Source of the DNA: Fidelibacterota bacterium
GTDB taxonomy: Bacteria; Pseudomonadota; Alphaproteobacteria; Rhodospirillales; Rhodospirillaceae
Assembly: GCA_947476275.1 (NCBI GenBank)
Contig: CANJPQ010000004.1
Coordinates: 1 to 64,000 of the forward strand
Reading direction: 5' to 3'
Length of the DNA stretch: 64,000 bases
The position numbers were made by a program, and so were the translations under genes. Below are positions 1-8,564 of this stretch, piece after piece. The notes beneath the pieces are model-generated. The model made no database searches. It had not been told where the DNA came from and was given only the letters and a program-made list of their open reading frames with translations. Each line of letters begins with the position of its first letter. Position 1 is the stretch's first letter.

Positions 1-180
1 CCGGCCCAATTTATCGGTGATGCGCCAGTGGCGCGCCAGAAGCTGGACGGTCGCCTCGCCCTTGTTCTCGATATTGACCCGATAGGCCCATACGAAATGG
101 TCCTCGTCCGGTACCGACTGTTCCTCGAGGTAGAACGGCCGCACGGAGATGTAGATATTATTGGTCAGCTTTTCGTACAT
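1..180 (-). CDS. apaG: ApaG domain protein, N-terminal part (cut by window edge)
   Basis: About 60 residues are visible, beginning MYEKLTNNIYISVRP and including the ApaG core stretch VQLLARHWRITD. ApaG is normally about 125-130 residues with a fibronectin-III-like fold and is linked to divalent-cation homeostasis, with no firm enzymatic role. The gene follows metZ on the same strand with a 39-base gap, so it is probably the second gene of the riboswitch-controlled metZ transcript. The metZ-apaG neighbourhood is common in alphaproteobacteria. The C-terminal half lies outside the window. Confidence 0.88.
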   Translation of the reverse strand, partial: MYEKLTNNIYISVRPFYLEEQSVPDEDHFVWAYRVNIENKGEATVQLLARHWRITDKLGR

Positions 181-219
181 GGCGGCGAGTTTACCGGCGC
201 AACCGCTTTGGCACCACCA

Positions 220-1410
220 TTAAGCTTTCAGCGCCTGACCGAGATCTGCGATCAGATCGTCGGCATTTTCCAGACCCACGGACAGGCGCACGAATCCGTC
301 GGTGATTCCCACCTCTAGTTTCTGCTCATGCGTGAGCCGCTGGTGGGTCGTGGTGTATGGATGACAGATCAGGCTTTTCGCGTCGCCGAGGTTGTTGGAG
401 ATGTCGATCAGTTTGAGCTTGTTGAGGGCGCGGAACGTGGCGGACTTGCCGCCGGCGATCTCGAACGCGACAACGGAACCGCCGGCCGACATCTGCGCCA
501 TGGCGAGCTGGTGTTGCGGATGGCTCGGCAGCGCGGGGTACAGCAGGCGCGTGACGGCTTTCTGACCATCGAGGAAGTGCGCGATCTTGAGTGCGTTGTC
601 GCAGTGGCGCGCCATGCGAAGTTCAAGCGTCTCGAGCCCCTTGAGGAGTACCCACGCGTTGAAGGGCGACAGGCTCGGTCCCGTATGCCGTAGGAACGGC
701 GTCAGCTTGTCGACGATGTACGCCTTGCTGCCGAGCACGGCACCGCCCAGGGAGCGCCCCTGGCCGTCGATATGCTTGGTCGCGGAGTAGACGATCACGT
801 CCGCGCCATAGGTCAGCGGCTTCTGCAGGATTGGCGTGGCGAAGACGTTATCGACCACCACCAAGGCACCTGCTTTATGCGCGAGGTCACAGACGGCCTT
901 GAGGTCGATGACCTCGAGCCCGGGATTGGACGGGCTTTCCAGAAATACCGCCTGCGCGGGCGTGGCGAGCGCTTTGCGCCAAGCCGCCTCGTCGCGGCCG
1001 TCCACGAACTCGGTCTTGATGCCGAATCGCGGCAGCAGCTCCGCGCAGATGTACTGGCAGGACCCGAACAGAGCGCGGGACGCCACCAGCCGATCGCCGG
1101 CGCTCAAATAACACGCGAGTGCGGCAAACACGGCGGCCATGCCGCTCGCGGTGGCGCGGCAATCTTCGGCGCCTTCGATCAGCGCGAGGCGCTTCTCGAA
1201 CATATCAACTGTCGGATTCTTGAAGCGCGAATAGACAAAGCGATCCTTCTCGCCGTTGAAGGACTGTTCGGCTTCCTCGGCGCTTTCATAGACGTATCCC
1301 GAGGTCATGAAGATGGCCTCGTTGGTCTCGCCGAACTGGCTGCGTGCGGTTGCGCCGCGCACCAGCTTGGTTTGTAGGCTCCAGGCCTTTTGTTGTTCCA
1401 GATCGATCAT
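220..1410 (-). CDS. metZ: O-succinylhomoserine sulfhydrylase
   Basis: A PLP enzyme of the Cys/Met metabolism family that makes homocysteine from O-succinylhomoserine and sulfide. From the chosen start it is 396 residues. Lys212 in SATKHIDGQGR is the expected Schiff-base lysine, Tyr60-Ser-Arg lies in the active site and Asp187 should bind the pyridine ring. SQFGETNEAIF near the N-terminus is typical of MetZ rather than MetB. An in-frame ATG exists at 1464, but the ATG at 1410 has a GAGGA Shine-Dalgarno 8 bases upstream and starts where the family starts. Expression is probably controlled by the SAM-II aptamer and terminator directly upstream. apaG follows. Confidence 0.92.
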   Translation of the reverse strand: MIDLEQQKAWSLQTKLVRGATARSQFGETNEAIFMTSGYVYESAEEAEQSFNGEKDRFVYSRFKNPTVDMFEKRLALIEGAEDCRATASGMAAVFAALACYLSAGDRLVASRALFGSCQYICAELLPRFGIKTEFVDGRDEAAWRKALATPAQAVFLESPSNPGLEVIDLKAVCDLAHKAGALVVVDNVFATPILQKPLTYGADVIVYSATKHIDGQGRSLGGAVLGSKAYIVDKLTPFLRHTGPSLSPFNAWVLLKGLETLELRMARHCDNALKIAHFLDGQKAVTRLLYPALPSHPQHQLAMAQMSAGGSVVAFEIAGGKSATFRALNKLKLIDISNNLGDAKSLICHPYTTTHQRLTHEQKLEVGITDGFVRLSVGLENADDLIADLGQALKA

Positions 1411-1461
1411 CGTTCCGTCCTCGTCACTGTGCCGCAGCGGTGTCGTCGCTTGGGGCGCGGG

Positions 1462-1498
1462 CAAACAAAAAGCCCCCGACCGGATCCGGCGGGGGCTT
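1462..1498 (-). terminator. Intrinsic terminator between SAM-II aptamer and metZ
   Basis: On the minus strand AAGCCCCCG and CGGGGGCTT form a 9-bp GC-rich stem around an 11-base loop, followed by TTTTG. It lies after the aptamer and about 50 bases before the metZ start, as expected for the expression platform of a transcription-terminating riboswitch. GGGCT just upstream (1501-1505) can pair with AGCCC in the left arm, giving a possible competing hairpin. Confidence 0.8.
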
Positions 1499-1506
1499 GA
1501 GCCCTC

Positions 1507-1558
1507 GACCCTTTTAGCGGTTTTTAACGTGGCCGCAATCCGGTCTCAAATCACCACG
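1507..1558 (-). promoter_or_regulatory. SAM-II riboswitch aptamer (metA element)
   Basis: Read on the minus strand, the segment carries the SAM-II signature: CGTGG, then TGATTTG, ACCGGATTGC, a closing CCACG (1528-1532), then GTTAAAAACCGCTAAAAGGG. CGTGG at 1554-1558 pairs with CCACG to form P1. The A-rich stretch and CGCTAAA are the conserved pseudoknot strand. SAM-II RNAs occur mainly upstream of met genes in alphaproteobacteria, and metZ follows here. Only about 30 bases separate the aptamer from the stop codon of the upstream gene, so the promoter is either very close or inside that gene. Confidence 0.9.
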
Positions 1559-1589
1559 ACGTCTTTCCTACGCGTTCGAGAACGCCTCG

Positions 1590-3281
1590 TCAACCCGGCC
1601 AGCGATAGTGCTTGTAGCGGGCATGATAGCGGCCTTCCGGCTTGGATTCGTCGGGCACCGCGTCCTGATCCAGCATCTCGAATTTCTTGATTCCCGCGCT
1701 GCACCACAGGATGCCTTGATCTCCGTAGCCCAGATCCATGGCGAGATCGTCTAGGAACGTAAGGGTTGGCGCGGTACCGCACTCCTGAAGGTAGATGAAG
1801 GCCGAGAACATCGCGGCCTGGTCGATGCCCCAGAACAACTTCTTGATCCGTTGAAAATGCGCGATATAGGCCGCGACGGCACGAAAGTATCGCAGCGCAG
1901 CCGGCGTGGCGCGGGCGCCCACGATGCCGGCGCTGAATTGGTTCCATGGCTCCAGCCGGCCGGGACGTGCGCGGAATGCTGCATCGCTGACGCCGAGTGT
2001 TGCATAGAGTGCGTTTGGCGACCGATTGAACAACGCATCTACGTCCATCATCCACAGCGCGCGCCCGTGCCGGCGCAGATGCTGGAAATACCGGATGAAT
2101 CGGACGGCGTGATAGTATCCGCGGGCCTCCGGGCTGCGTTGATCGGCAAAGCCGGGCCGCTCGATCGTGACGGCGATATTCAACTTCTCGAAGCGTGCGC
2201 AGATTGCCTTGATGAGAGCGATGTCGTTGTCCCCCACCTCCATGAGGTGCAAGTGCACCTGCTCCCCAGGTCCGCGTTCCTCCAGGGAGCGCAGCATGGG
2301 CACGCCGAAGTTGTCGAAGTACGCCGAGCTGCAAGCGAGATAGATAATGTTCTCGGCCGTGAAATCCGGAATCAGAACATCGCGAACGGGCGGGAGTGCC
2401 CCGAACAGGTCGTCGTCGTCACGCGCGGCGAGATCGCGATGGAAATTGTGATCGAAGGTCGTCGCGTCCCACATCTGCCCCGGCTGGAGCGCGCGCAAGC
2501 GTTGGAGCATCGATTCTGCTTGCGGAAACTCGCGCATGCAAAAGTGAGCCAGCATCGCGCTGACCAAGGCGCCCCCATCGTTCGGTTGATCCTGGAGCGC
2601 GGCAAGCGCGGTGTTGCGGTAGTCCGCGAAGTCGGTCGCCGTGTGATTGAAGAACATCTCATCGAGCGAGGTCGCGTGATACGGCATCAAGTGCTGCTTT
2701 TTTCGCTCGCCGAATTCCTTGAGGGTCACAAGCGTGCTGAGGACGCGCAGGCGCTTGGATCGGCTGATACCCGGAATGGCGAGCAAGGCCGCCATGACCC
2801 GGCCCGGTTCATCGGCGTCGTCGTCTGCTGCCAGCGTGGCATAACGCATCGCGGCATCGATATCCCCGGGCTGTGCGGCCCAGGCCCTGCGGAACAACTC
2901 GGCCGCGCTCAGGCGATCGCCCTTTTCCTGATAAACTTCGGCCAGACCCGCAAGCGCCGGTGCGTGCTCGGGGATGCTGCCGAGGACACGGAGATATGCT
3001 TCCGCGGCTTCGTCGGCCTTTCCCATGGCCTTTAGCGTCTGTGCAAGCGCGCTCACGGTCTCCGCGTTGGGGGCAAGTGCGGCCGCTCTCCGCAAAGCGT
3101 CTTCAGCGATATCGTGGGCTCGGCGATTCGACGCAAGCATGCCCAGATTGAGAAGCGCGCGAATATTGTCTGGATCGAGCGCGAGGCATTGATTGAGCAA
3201 CGCCTCCGCCGCGGCCATGTCACCGCCATGGGCCTTTGCAACAGCCTGTTCCAACAAGCCTTGGGGTGTTTGCTCGGACAT
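1590..3281 (-). CDS. TPR protein with C-terminal GT-A-like glycosyltransferase domain
   Basis: 563 residues. About the first 200 form TPR-like helical repeats (for example GMLASNRRAHDIAEDALRRA). The C-terminal 270 residues look like a GT-A nucleotide-sugar transferase: an opening IIYLACSSAYFDNFG, a long middle part, and ALWMMDVDALF, whose Asp-Val-Asp at 413-415 would be the metal-binding DXD. WGIDQAAM and HYRWPG near the end resemble the GT8/GT77 group. The acceptor is unknown; it may be a protein, because the TPRs could hold one, as in other genes of this locus. It lies 12 bases downstream of the GSCFA gene, probably in one transcript with it. Confidence 0.75.
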   Translation of the reverse strand: MSEQTPQGLLEQAVAKAHGGDMAAAEALLNQCLALDPDNIRALLNLGMLASNRRAHDIAEDALRRAAALAPNAETVSALAQTLKAMGKADEAAEAYLRVLGSIPEHAPALAGLAEVYQEKGDRLSAAELFRRAWAAQPGDIDAAMRYATLAADDDADEPGRVMAALLAIPGISRSKRLRVLSTLVTLKEFGERKKQHLMPYHATSLDEMFFNHTATDFADYRNTALAALQDQPNDGGALVSAMLAHFCMREFPQAESMLQRLRALQPGQMWDATTFDHNFHRDLAARDDDDLFGALPPVRDVLIPDFTAENIIYLACSSAYFDNFGVPMLRSLEERGPGEQVHLHLMEVGDNDIALIKAICARFEKLNIAVTIERPGFADQRSPEARGYYHAVRFIRYFQHLRRHGRALWMMDVDALFNRSPNALYATLGVSDAAFRARPGRLEPWNQFSAGIVGARATPAALRYFRAVAAYIAHFQRIKKLFWGIDQAAMFSAFIYLQECGTAPTLTFLDDLAMDLGYGDQGILWCSAGIKKFEMLDQDAVPDESKPEGRYHARYKHYRWPG

Positions 3282-3293
3282 GACCCGCGGGCG

Positions 3294-4157
3294 CTAGGGC
3301 GCGATGTAGTAGTCTGAGAATAACGTCATGATCTCGCCCACGGTACCAGAGGACAGGTGGCGCAGGTCCTCGCCGTCCTGGCCCCAAACGGGTCCATGGT
3401 GCAGCGATGTCCAGTCGACCATCTCATACGATGGCCAGTAGTAAACGTTTTCCATCGCCGCCGCCCATACCTCGTGCAACGCGACGCGCAAAGTTGCCTT
3501 AGAGATCGCATTGGTGGGAAGCACCGGCGTCAATGTCGCAGCCAGTAGCAGCGGGATCGGCGAAAGGGTCATGACGATCGGTGCATTCGGCTTATGACGC
3601 CGTATGCAAGCGAGCGTCGCCTGAATCTGTGCAACGTTCTCAGCGACGGTGGTCTGTCGCATCGCATGCGTGCGCAACCCGCGGATGATGCCGGCGTTGC
3701 CATGGCCGCCTGCGACGTCCAGCACCATGCGCCCGGTCGCATTTTCGTACCAGCAGACCGATAACCCGAACGTCAGGATGAACGCCTCGGCTGCAGCCAG
3801 CCCGGTCGTGAACTCGCCGGTGTCGGGTTTAACCTCGCCGAGGAAGCCATCGGGAAATGGCGTCCCATCAAGCGCGCTCTCGACGAAGTGGCGCAGTGCG
3901 AAGGTCGTATTCCACCGTTCGCTAAGCCAGACGGGCGCCACCGCGCGCCCCTGTGCGGCGAGATGCCTGGTGATCTCCTGGGCAAAACAGGATCCGATGC
4001 AGCCGATCACCGCGGTGGGCGGAATTGGCGGTTCGGGCGGGGCATAAGGGCCAATCGCGCGCTTACGGAAAACCATTTCGCGCACGCCCAGCGCGTCGTG
4101 CCCCCGCGGGTAGATCAGGTCATTCAGGTCTGAAACTTGCCGCTGTGCGACCGTCAT
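3294..4157 (-). CDS. GSCFA family protein
   Basis: 287 residues with the name-giving motif GSCFA at 55-59 in CIGSCFAQEITRHL. The family is thought to have a GDSL/SGNH hydrolase-like fold in which the serine of this block would be the nucleophile. FGLSVCWYE and the Leu-Ser-Pro-Ile-Pro segment match the family core. Its biochemical substrate is not established. A GAGG Shine-Dalgarno precedes the ATG at 4157. It is divergent from the SIS gene and followed by the TPR/GT-A gene, so a role in modifying a surface glycan is plausible but inferred. Confidence 0.8.
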   Translation of the reverse strand: MTVAQRQVSDLNDLIYPRGHDALGVREMVFRKRAIGPYAPPEPPIPPTAVIGCIGSCFAQEITRHLAAQGRAVAPVWLSERWNTTFALRHFVESALDGTPFPDGFLGEVKPDTGEFTTGLAAAEAFILTFGLSVCWYENATGRMVLDVAGGHGNAGIIRGLRTHAMRQTTVAENVAQIQATLACIRRHKPNAPIVMTLSPIPLLLAATLTPVLPTNAISKATLRVALHEVWAAAMENVYYWPSYEMVDWTSLHHGPVWGQDGEDLRHLSSGTVGEIMTLFSDYYIAP

Positions 4158-4285
4158 TCATACCTCGCGCGGCAGGGCCTGGAACTCGCCACGATACCCC
4201 TCCATGTCGCAGCCGACATTGACGAGAAAGTGGTGCGAGGGCGGACTGCCTGCTATGTTGCGCCCGGAAACGGTTCAAGAGCACA

Positions 4286-4903
4286 ATGGAACATACCAGT
4301 CAATTTCGCGCTTACGCCACGGCCTTTCATCAGGTCCTGGATGCCATCGAAGTCACCGATGCGGACGGGGCGCCGCTCGCGGCGGACGCTTGGCTGGCGC
4401 GCACCCACGACACCCTGCGGCCGATCCCCCGTGGGCACAACAAAGTGATGTTCATCGGCAACGGCGGCTCCGCCGGGATCGCGGGCCATATGGCCATCGA
4501 CTTCGCCAAGAATGGGGGTGTGCGCGCCATCACGTTCAATGACGCCTCGTCGTTGACGTGCCTGGGCAACGACTTGGGCTACGATCAGGTTTTCGCCCAG
4601 CAGGTTAAGATGCAGGGCCTTAAGGGCGATGTGCTGGTCGCCATTTCAAGTTCCGGCAAGTCGGCGAACATCCTCAACGGTGTCGCGGCGGCGAAAGCGA
4701 TGGGCTGCACAATCATCACGCTGAGCGGCTTCGGGGCGGACAATCCGCTGCGGCAGGCCGGCGCGATCAATTTCTACGTGCCGGCCCGAATCTATGGCTT
4801 CGTCGAAACCGGACATCAGGCGATTCTGCACGCGATCCTCGACACGGCGATGGGCTGGACACCAGCCCGGGCAACCGAGCAGCCAACCAACCAAGTCGCC
4901 TAA
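4286..4903 (+). CDS. gmhA: SIS-domain phosphosugar isomerase, phosphoheptose-isomerase-like
   Basis: 205 residues with the GmhA-type SIS motif GNGGSAGIAGHMAIDF (58-73), the second phosphate-binding block AISSSGKSANIL, and VETGHQAILHAI near the C-terminus. GmhA converts sedoheptulose 7-phosphate to D-glycero-D-manno-heptose 7-phosphate, the first step to ADP- or GDP-heptose. Heptose supply would fit the heptosyltransferase-like modules further along, but substrate specificity within SIS proteins cannot be read from the motif alone. It is transcribed alone, divergent from the GSCFA gene. Confidence 0.75.
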   Translation: MEHTSQFRAYATAFHQVLDAIEVTDADGAPLAADAWLARTHDTLRPIPRGHNKVMFIGNGGSAGIAGHMAIDFAKNGGVRAITFNDASSLTCLGNDLGYDQVFAQQVKMQGLKGDVLVAISSSGKSANILNGVAAAKAMGCTIITLSGFGADNPLRQAGAINFYVPARIYGFVETGHQAILHAILDTAMGWTPARATEQPTNQVA

Positions 4904-4924
4904 CGATTCGCGCAGCCGTGCGCG

Positions 4925-5200
4925 CTAGCGCATCGGCTGCTGCGGGGCGCCGCCCATACCGCCGCGATTCATCTTGTTTCGCGCCTCGAGGCGATGTCCG
5001 GTGTAAACGCTGTAGGTGTGGGCGGCGGTCAAGATCACGCCCAGCACAAGGAACATGATCGCCCCGTTATAGGGAAATATCCGCGGCTTTGCCGGATTGA
5101 CGGGCTGGCGCAAGCGATAGCTGCAGAAAGCGATAGTCCCAATCTCGATCACCAACAGGGCCAGCGTGATGATCAGTTCTAACTGATTGTCGGGATTCAT
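4925..5200 (-). CDS. Small two-helix membrane protein, function unknown
   Basis: 91 residues with two predicted transmembrane helices, about 7-25 (LELIITLALLVIEIGTIAF) and 47-65 (GAIMFLVLGVILTAAHTY). The C-terminal tail is polar and rich in Gly, Met and Gln. Its ATG overlaps the stop codon of the Sel1-repeat gene (ATGA), so the two are translationally coupled at the end of the gspK-L-M-C-D transcript. I do not recognise a family. Confidence 0.6.
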   Translation of the reverse strand: MNPDNQLELIITLALLVIEIGTIAFCSYRLRQPVNPAKPRIFPYNGAIMFLVLGVILTAAHTYSVYTGHRLEARNKMNRGGMGGAPQQPMR

Positions 5201-5889
5201 GGTGCGGACCCGGGCGCCGCAATGGCGTCCTCAGGATCGCCCGGCTGCCACTTGATTGAGCCCGTCCGTATCATCGTTCGCAGCCGATCCGTAAAGGCTG
5301 GATCCTTAGAGACGGCAAATCCGCGGCGGAAAAAGCTAGCCGCCTTTTCGGTATCTTTGGTTACGCTGGAACCCGTCGCATACATGCTTCCCAGCAACAA
5401 TTGCGCCTTGACGACATCCTGCTCGGCAGCTCTCTCCAGCCACGGAACTGCCGCCGGCCCGTTGGGGAGGATGCCGCCCAAACCGTTAAGAATGGCGAAC
5501 CCGAGCATGTACTGCGAATTCTTCTCGCCTTGTTTCGCGGCGGCATCGAACAGGAGCACGGCCTGGCTTTCATCCAATTGGACGCCGGTGCCGGTCGCGT
5601 AGGCGAGGCCGAGATAATATTGGGCCGTCGGATCGCCCTTCTCGACAGGAACAGCCAGCAGATGCGCGGCCTTCAGCAAGTCTTTCTTCGCGCCGCCTTC
5701 GCCGACGCCATATCGGCGCGCAAGCTCCACTTGGGACGGTGTATCTCCCGCCTTCGCCTGGCGCTCAATCGTCTTCAGGGGCAGCCTGGCGATTTCCTCC
5801 GGCGTCGGCGCGGCAATGGCCGCGTACGACGCTTGCAGGGCGATCAATCCAATCAGGAAGGCGTTCGCAATGTGCTTGAAGTAACGCAT
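5197..5889 (-). CDS. Secreted Sel1-repeat protein
   Basis: 230 residues with a Sec signal peptide (LIGLIALQASYAAIA, cleavage near residue 27) followed by about three Sel1-like repeats, for example AQYYLGLAYATGTGVQLDESQA, each about 36 residues. Sel1/TPR-like solenoids act as protein-interaction platforms. It lies 12 bases downstream of gspD in the same direction and is coupled to the small membrane protein, so a periplasmic accessory or assembly role for the secretin is a reasonable inference. Nothing in it proves such a role. Confidence 0.75.
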   Translation of the reverse strand: MRYFKHIANAFLIGLIALQASYAAIAAPTPEEIARLPLKTIERQAKAGDTPSQVELARRYGVGEGGAKKDLLKAAHLLAVPVEKGDPTAQYYLGLAYATGTGVQLDESQAVLLFDAAAKQGEKNSQYMLGFAILNGLGGILPNGPAAVPWLERAAEQDVVKAQLLLGSMYATGSSVTKDTEKAASFFRRGFAVSKDPAFTDRLRTMIRTGSIKWQPGDPEDAIAAPGSAP

Positions 5890-5901
5890 GGCAGATTTTT
5901 C

Positions 5902-7977
5902 CTAGGGTTGAACACTCGATGTTGTTTTCGCCGCCGGACTGGGCCTGATGACTTTTGGCGGAATCTGCGCCCAGTCACCCATCTGTGAGCGGAAGGCGTC
6001 GCGCACCTGCCGCGATGTCTCCGGGCTATCGATGATGTAGGGGGTCAGCAGTACGATGAGTTCGGTCCGATCCAAGGACTTCGCCCGGTTGTTGAACAGC
6101 AATCCCAGGCCGGGAATATCCTTCAAGAACGGCAGGCCGCTAGTGTCATCGCTGTAATTTTGCGTGATCAAGCCGCCGAGCAGCACGGTTTCCCCATCGT
6201 CGAGGGAAAGCGTCGTATTGATCTGACGCTGCAAAATCGTCGGGCTCGTGATGCTCGACGTAGCGTTGGGCTGCGCCTGACTGACTTCTTGCGTCAGCGT
6301 GAGCTCAACCCGTCGGCTTGAGTTGATGGTGGGATTGATCGTCAGAATCACACCGGTATTGCGATACTGCACCGACTGCAGCAGCGTTGAGGTGCCGCCG
6401 ACCGTGGTCGTCCCAGGTCCTTGCTGCTGCTCGGTGATGATCGGGACCTGCGTGCCGACGTTGATGCTCGCTGTCTTGCCGCTGTTGGTAACCAGCCGCG
6501 GGCTCGACAAGATTTGGACCTTCTTGTCGTGGGCAAGTGCGTTGAGCTTGAGATTGAGATCGCCCATGTTGCGAATCAGCGTCGTGGTCAATCCACCGGA
6601 ACTGATGGTCACGGCCGAGCTGTTTGCGCCGACGGCGGTGTCGTTGTAGCCCAGCGTCGTACCGATATTCTGTTCCTTCCCCAGCGTCACTTCCGCCACC
6701 GTTGCTTCGATGAGGACCGCCAGCGGCGCCTTGTCCATTTGCAGCATGAGGCTGCGGAACTGCGCGTACTCCTCGGCACTGCCTTGGAAGATAAGCGCGT
6801 TATGAGCCTCGTCGACGGTGACCTTCTGGCGTCCTGCGGCGGGAGCGCTGCCCGCCTTTTGGTCCTGGGCAGCTGCCGGAGCAATCGGGCTGCCTTCCAG
6901 GATGGTCTTAACGACGTCGAGAACGTCCTTGGCCTTTGCGTTGTAGACCTGATGGTAAAATACCTGCTGCGCACCCACGGTTTGGCTCGGCTGATCAAGA
7001 TCCGCGGCCCATTGCAGCAGGTGCTGCAACGCCTCCTGGCTGGTTCCGAAAGCGATGATGGTATTCAGCGCATCAACCGGGATGAGCTTGATCGCCTTGG
7101 GCTGATTCGAACCGATTCCGATGCTGTAGCCTTCGGCCCCCAAGACTTCGACAAGCTGGTTCGCAAGCTTCCCGGCACTCCAGAACGCAGGATTTATCTT
7201 CATGCCCTGGTATCCGGACATGAAGGGCTGATCCAATGTCTGGATCGTTTCGATAGCGGCGGCGACATCCTCGGCATTTCCGAGGAGCAGCAAGCCGTTC
7301 TGGTTCGGAACCGATGACGGGCGCACGCGATCCTGGAATGCCATGGTGACCCACAGCATCATGTTATTCACGTCCACCGTGTTGATCGGCGCGTAGTAGA
7401 ACACAGGGCGCATGTCACCCGGCGCGCCCGCCACGGATCGCGAGCGGACGATCCGCGGCGACAAGGTTTTCTGGGTGGCTGACTCGATGATCCGATAGAC
7501 ATTGTTCGAGTAGACGACGGTGAGCCCGTAGTTCTGGAGAACCTCAACAACCAGCCGATAGAACTGATTGGGTGAAATCGGCTCCGGATTGCGCAGGGTC
7601 ACGCTCACGTCGCGCTGCATCACCTTGCTGTCGATCTCAAACGGAACTTTCAGCAGATCTCCGAATACGGTGTTGATCACCGCGGCCAGTCGGACGTTCT
7701 CAAAATTGACGCTGATCGGCTCGCCCTGGAGAGAGGGTGCCGGCGATGTCAGGATCGCATTGGTCGTCTGGCGCAACGCCGGCACCGGCGGCGCTACGCC
7801 GGAGGTCAATCCGTCGGGCGCTTCTTGCGACCTCTTGGTAATGATCTCGCCGCTCGCATCCTCCTTCTTACGCAGCTCGAGCGCCGGGAAGATGGACTCC
7901 TTGGGGTTGGCGATGCATGACGCGAGGAACAGCGTTAGCCCGAGCGTCAAAGTGCGGCGAATGATGTGATTGCTCAT
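5902..7977 (-). CDS. gspD: Type II secretion system secretin GspD (lipoprotein)
   Basis: 691 residues from the chosen ATG. An in-frame extension to 8292 exists but overlaps gspC. The N-terminus has a lipoprotein signal with lipobox LASC and Cys21. N-domains follow (N0 with VNFENVRLAAVI, then N1-N3), and then the secretin beta-barrel with the conserved stretches LSSPRLVTNSG, VPIITEQ and TVLLGGLI. Secretins form the outer-membrane exit channel of T2SS. The order gspK-L-M-C-D and the separate pseudopilin block identify this as T2SS rather than type IV pili. No GspS pilotin is seen; the lipid anchor may replace it. Confidence 0.93.
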   Translation of the reverse strand: MSNHIIRRTLTLGLTLFLASCIANPKESIFPALELRKKEDASGEIITKRSQEAPDGLTSGVAPPVPALRQTTNAILTSPAPSLQGEPISVNFENVRLAAVINTVFGDLLKVPFEIDSKVMQRDVSVTLRNPEPISPNQFYRLVVEVLQNYGLTVVYSNNVYRIIESATQKTLSPRIVRSRSVAGAPGDMRPVFYYAPINTVDVNNMMLWVTMAFQDRVRPSSVPNQNGLLLLGNAEDVAAAIETIQTLDQPFMSGYQGMKINPAFWSAGKLANQLVEVLGAEGYSIGIGSNQPKAIKLIPVDALNTIIAFGTSQEALQHLLQWAADLDQPSQTVGAQQVFYHQVYNAKAKDVLDVVKTILEGSPIAPAAAQDQKAGSAPAAGRQKVTVDEAHNALIFQGSAEEYAQFRSLMLQMDKAPLAVLIEATVAEVTLGKEQNIGTTLGYNDTAVGANSSAVTISSGGLTTTLIRNMGDLNLKLNALAHDKKVQILSSPRLVTNSGKTASINVGTQVPIITEQQQGPGTTTVGGTSTLLQSVQYRNTGVILTINPTINSSRRVELTLTQEVSQAQPNATSSITSPTILQRQINTTLSLDDGETVLLGGLITQNYSDDTSGLPFLKDIPGLGLLFNNRAKSLDRTELIVLLTPYIIDSPETSRQVRDAFRSQMGDWAQIPPKVIRPSPAAKTTSSVQP

Positions 7978-7988
7978 GATGGGAAAAC

Positions 7989-8564
7989 TCACTTGGCGGG
8001 GGGCTTGCCGTCGGCAGCCTGATTTTGGACGTTTGGCGCGGTGACGTCGAAGAGCTTGATGGTGCGATTCGTACCTTCTTCGGCGACGACGATTTCGCCG
8101 GGGCCGACGGACTCGATCCGGGCGCCGTTGGGCAGAACGTCGCCGACGCCGAACCGCTTTGTCGTGGAGGCGTCTACCTCGATGACCGCAACCCGGCTCG
8201 CACCTGTGGTCACGGTGCCGACGAAGCGCCATTTCGGCACAACCTTCACCGGCGCCGCAGCTTCCACCTTGGCGCCGACGGTTTCGCCCCACAGGCTCAT
8301 ATTGATCATTTCATCCCGCAAAGGGCCGGCGCGGTAAGGCTGCCATTGCACCAAGCCCCAGCGGTCTTGCGTCAGGTTCGCCGGCAACGGTGCGAAGATC
8401 GTCGCGACGGCCACGACCGCCCCGAGACCGCAGACCAAAGCCACGCCGGTCAGGTGAAAATAGAACGGCTTCAGGGCCGGCCGCCACCCGTTGACCCGGG
8501 CGCTGAACGCACCGAGCGTCGGGAGGACGCGCTCCATCAATGTCTGTTCCCCCGCGGCACTCAT
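7989..8564 (-). CDS. gspC: T2SS inner-membrane protein GspC-like (no PDZ domain)
   Basis: 191 residues: a cytoplasmic start, one transmembrane helix around 37-57 (TGVALVCGLGAVVAVATIF), a linker, and a periplasmic HR-like domain from about 105 to 165 with WRFVGTV, GDVLPNGARIESV and IVVAEEG. The HR domain contacts the secretin N0 domain and couples the inner-membrane platform to the channel. Classical GspC carries a PDZ or coiled-coil domain at its C-terminus; this protein ends with a short polar tail. The start overlaps the stop of gspM (ATGA), and gspD follows after 11 bases. Confidence 0.8.
   Translation of the reverse strand: MSAAGEQTLMERVLPTLGAFSARVNGWRPALKPFYFHLTGVALVCGLGAVVAVATIFAPLPANLTQDRWGLVQWQPYRAGPLRDEMINMSLWGETVGAKVEAAAPVKVVPKWRFVGTVTTGASRVAVIEVDASTTKRFGVGDVLPNGARIESVGPGEIVVAEEGTNRTIKLFDVTAPNVQNQAADGKPPAK

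Noticed and set aside
7978-8292. N-terminal extension of gspD (in-frame ORF up to 8292)
   Set aside because: The extra residues are Arg/Gly-rich, lie inside gspC in another frame, and the lipoprotein signal with Cys21 begins exactly at the ATG at 7977.
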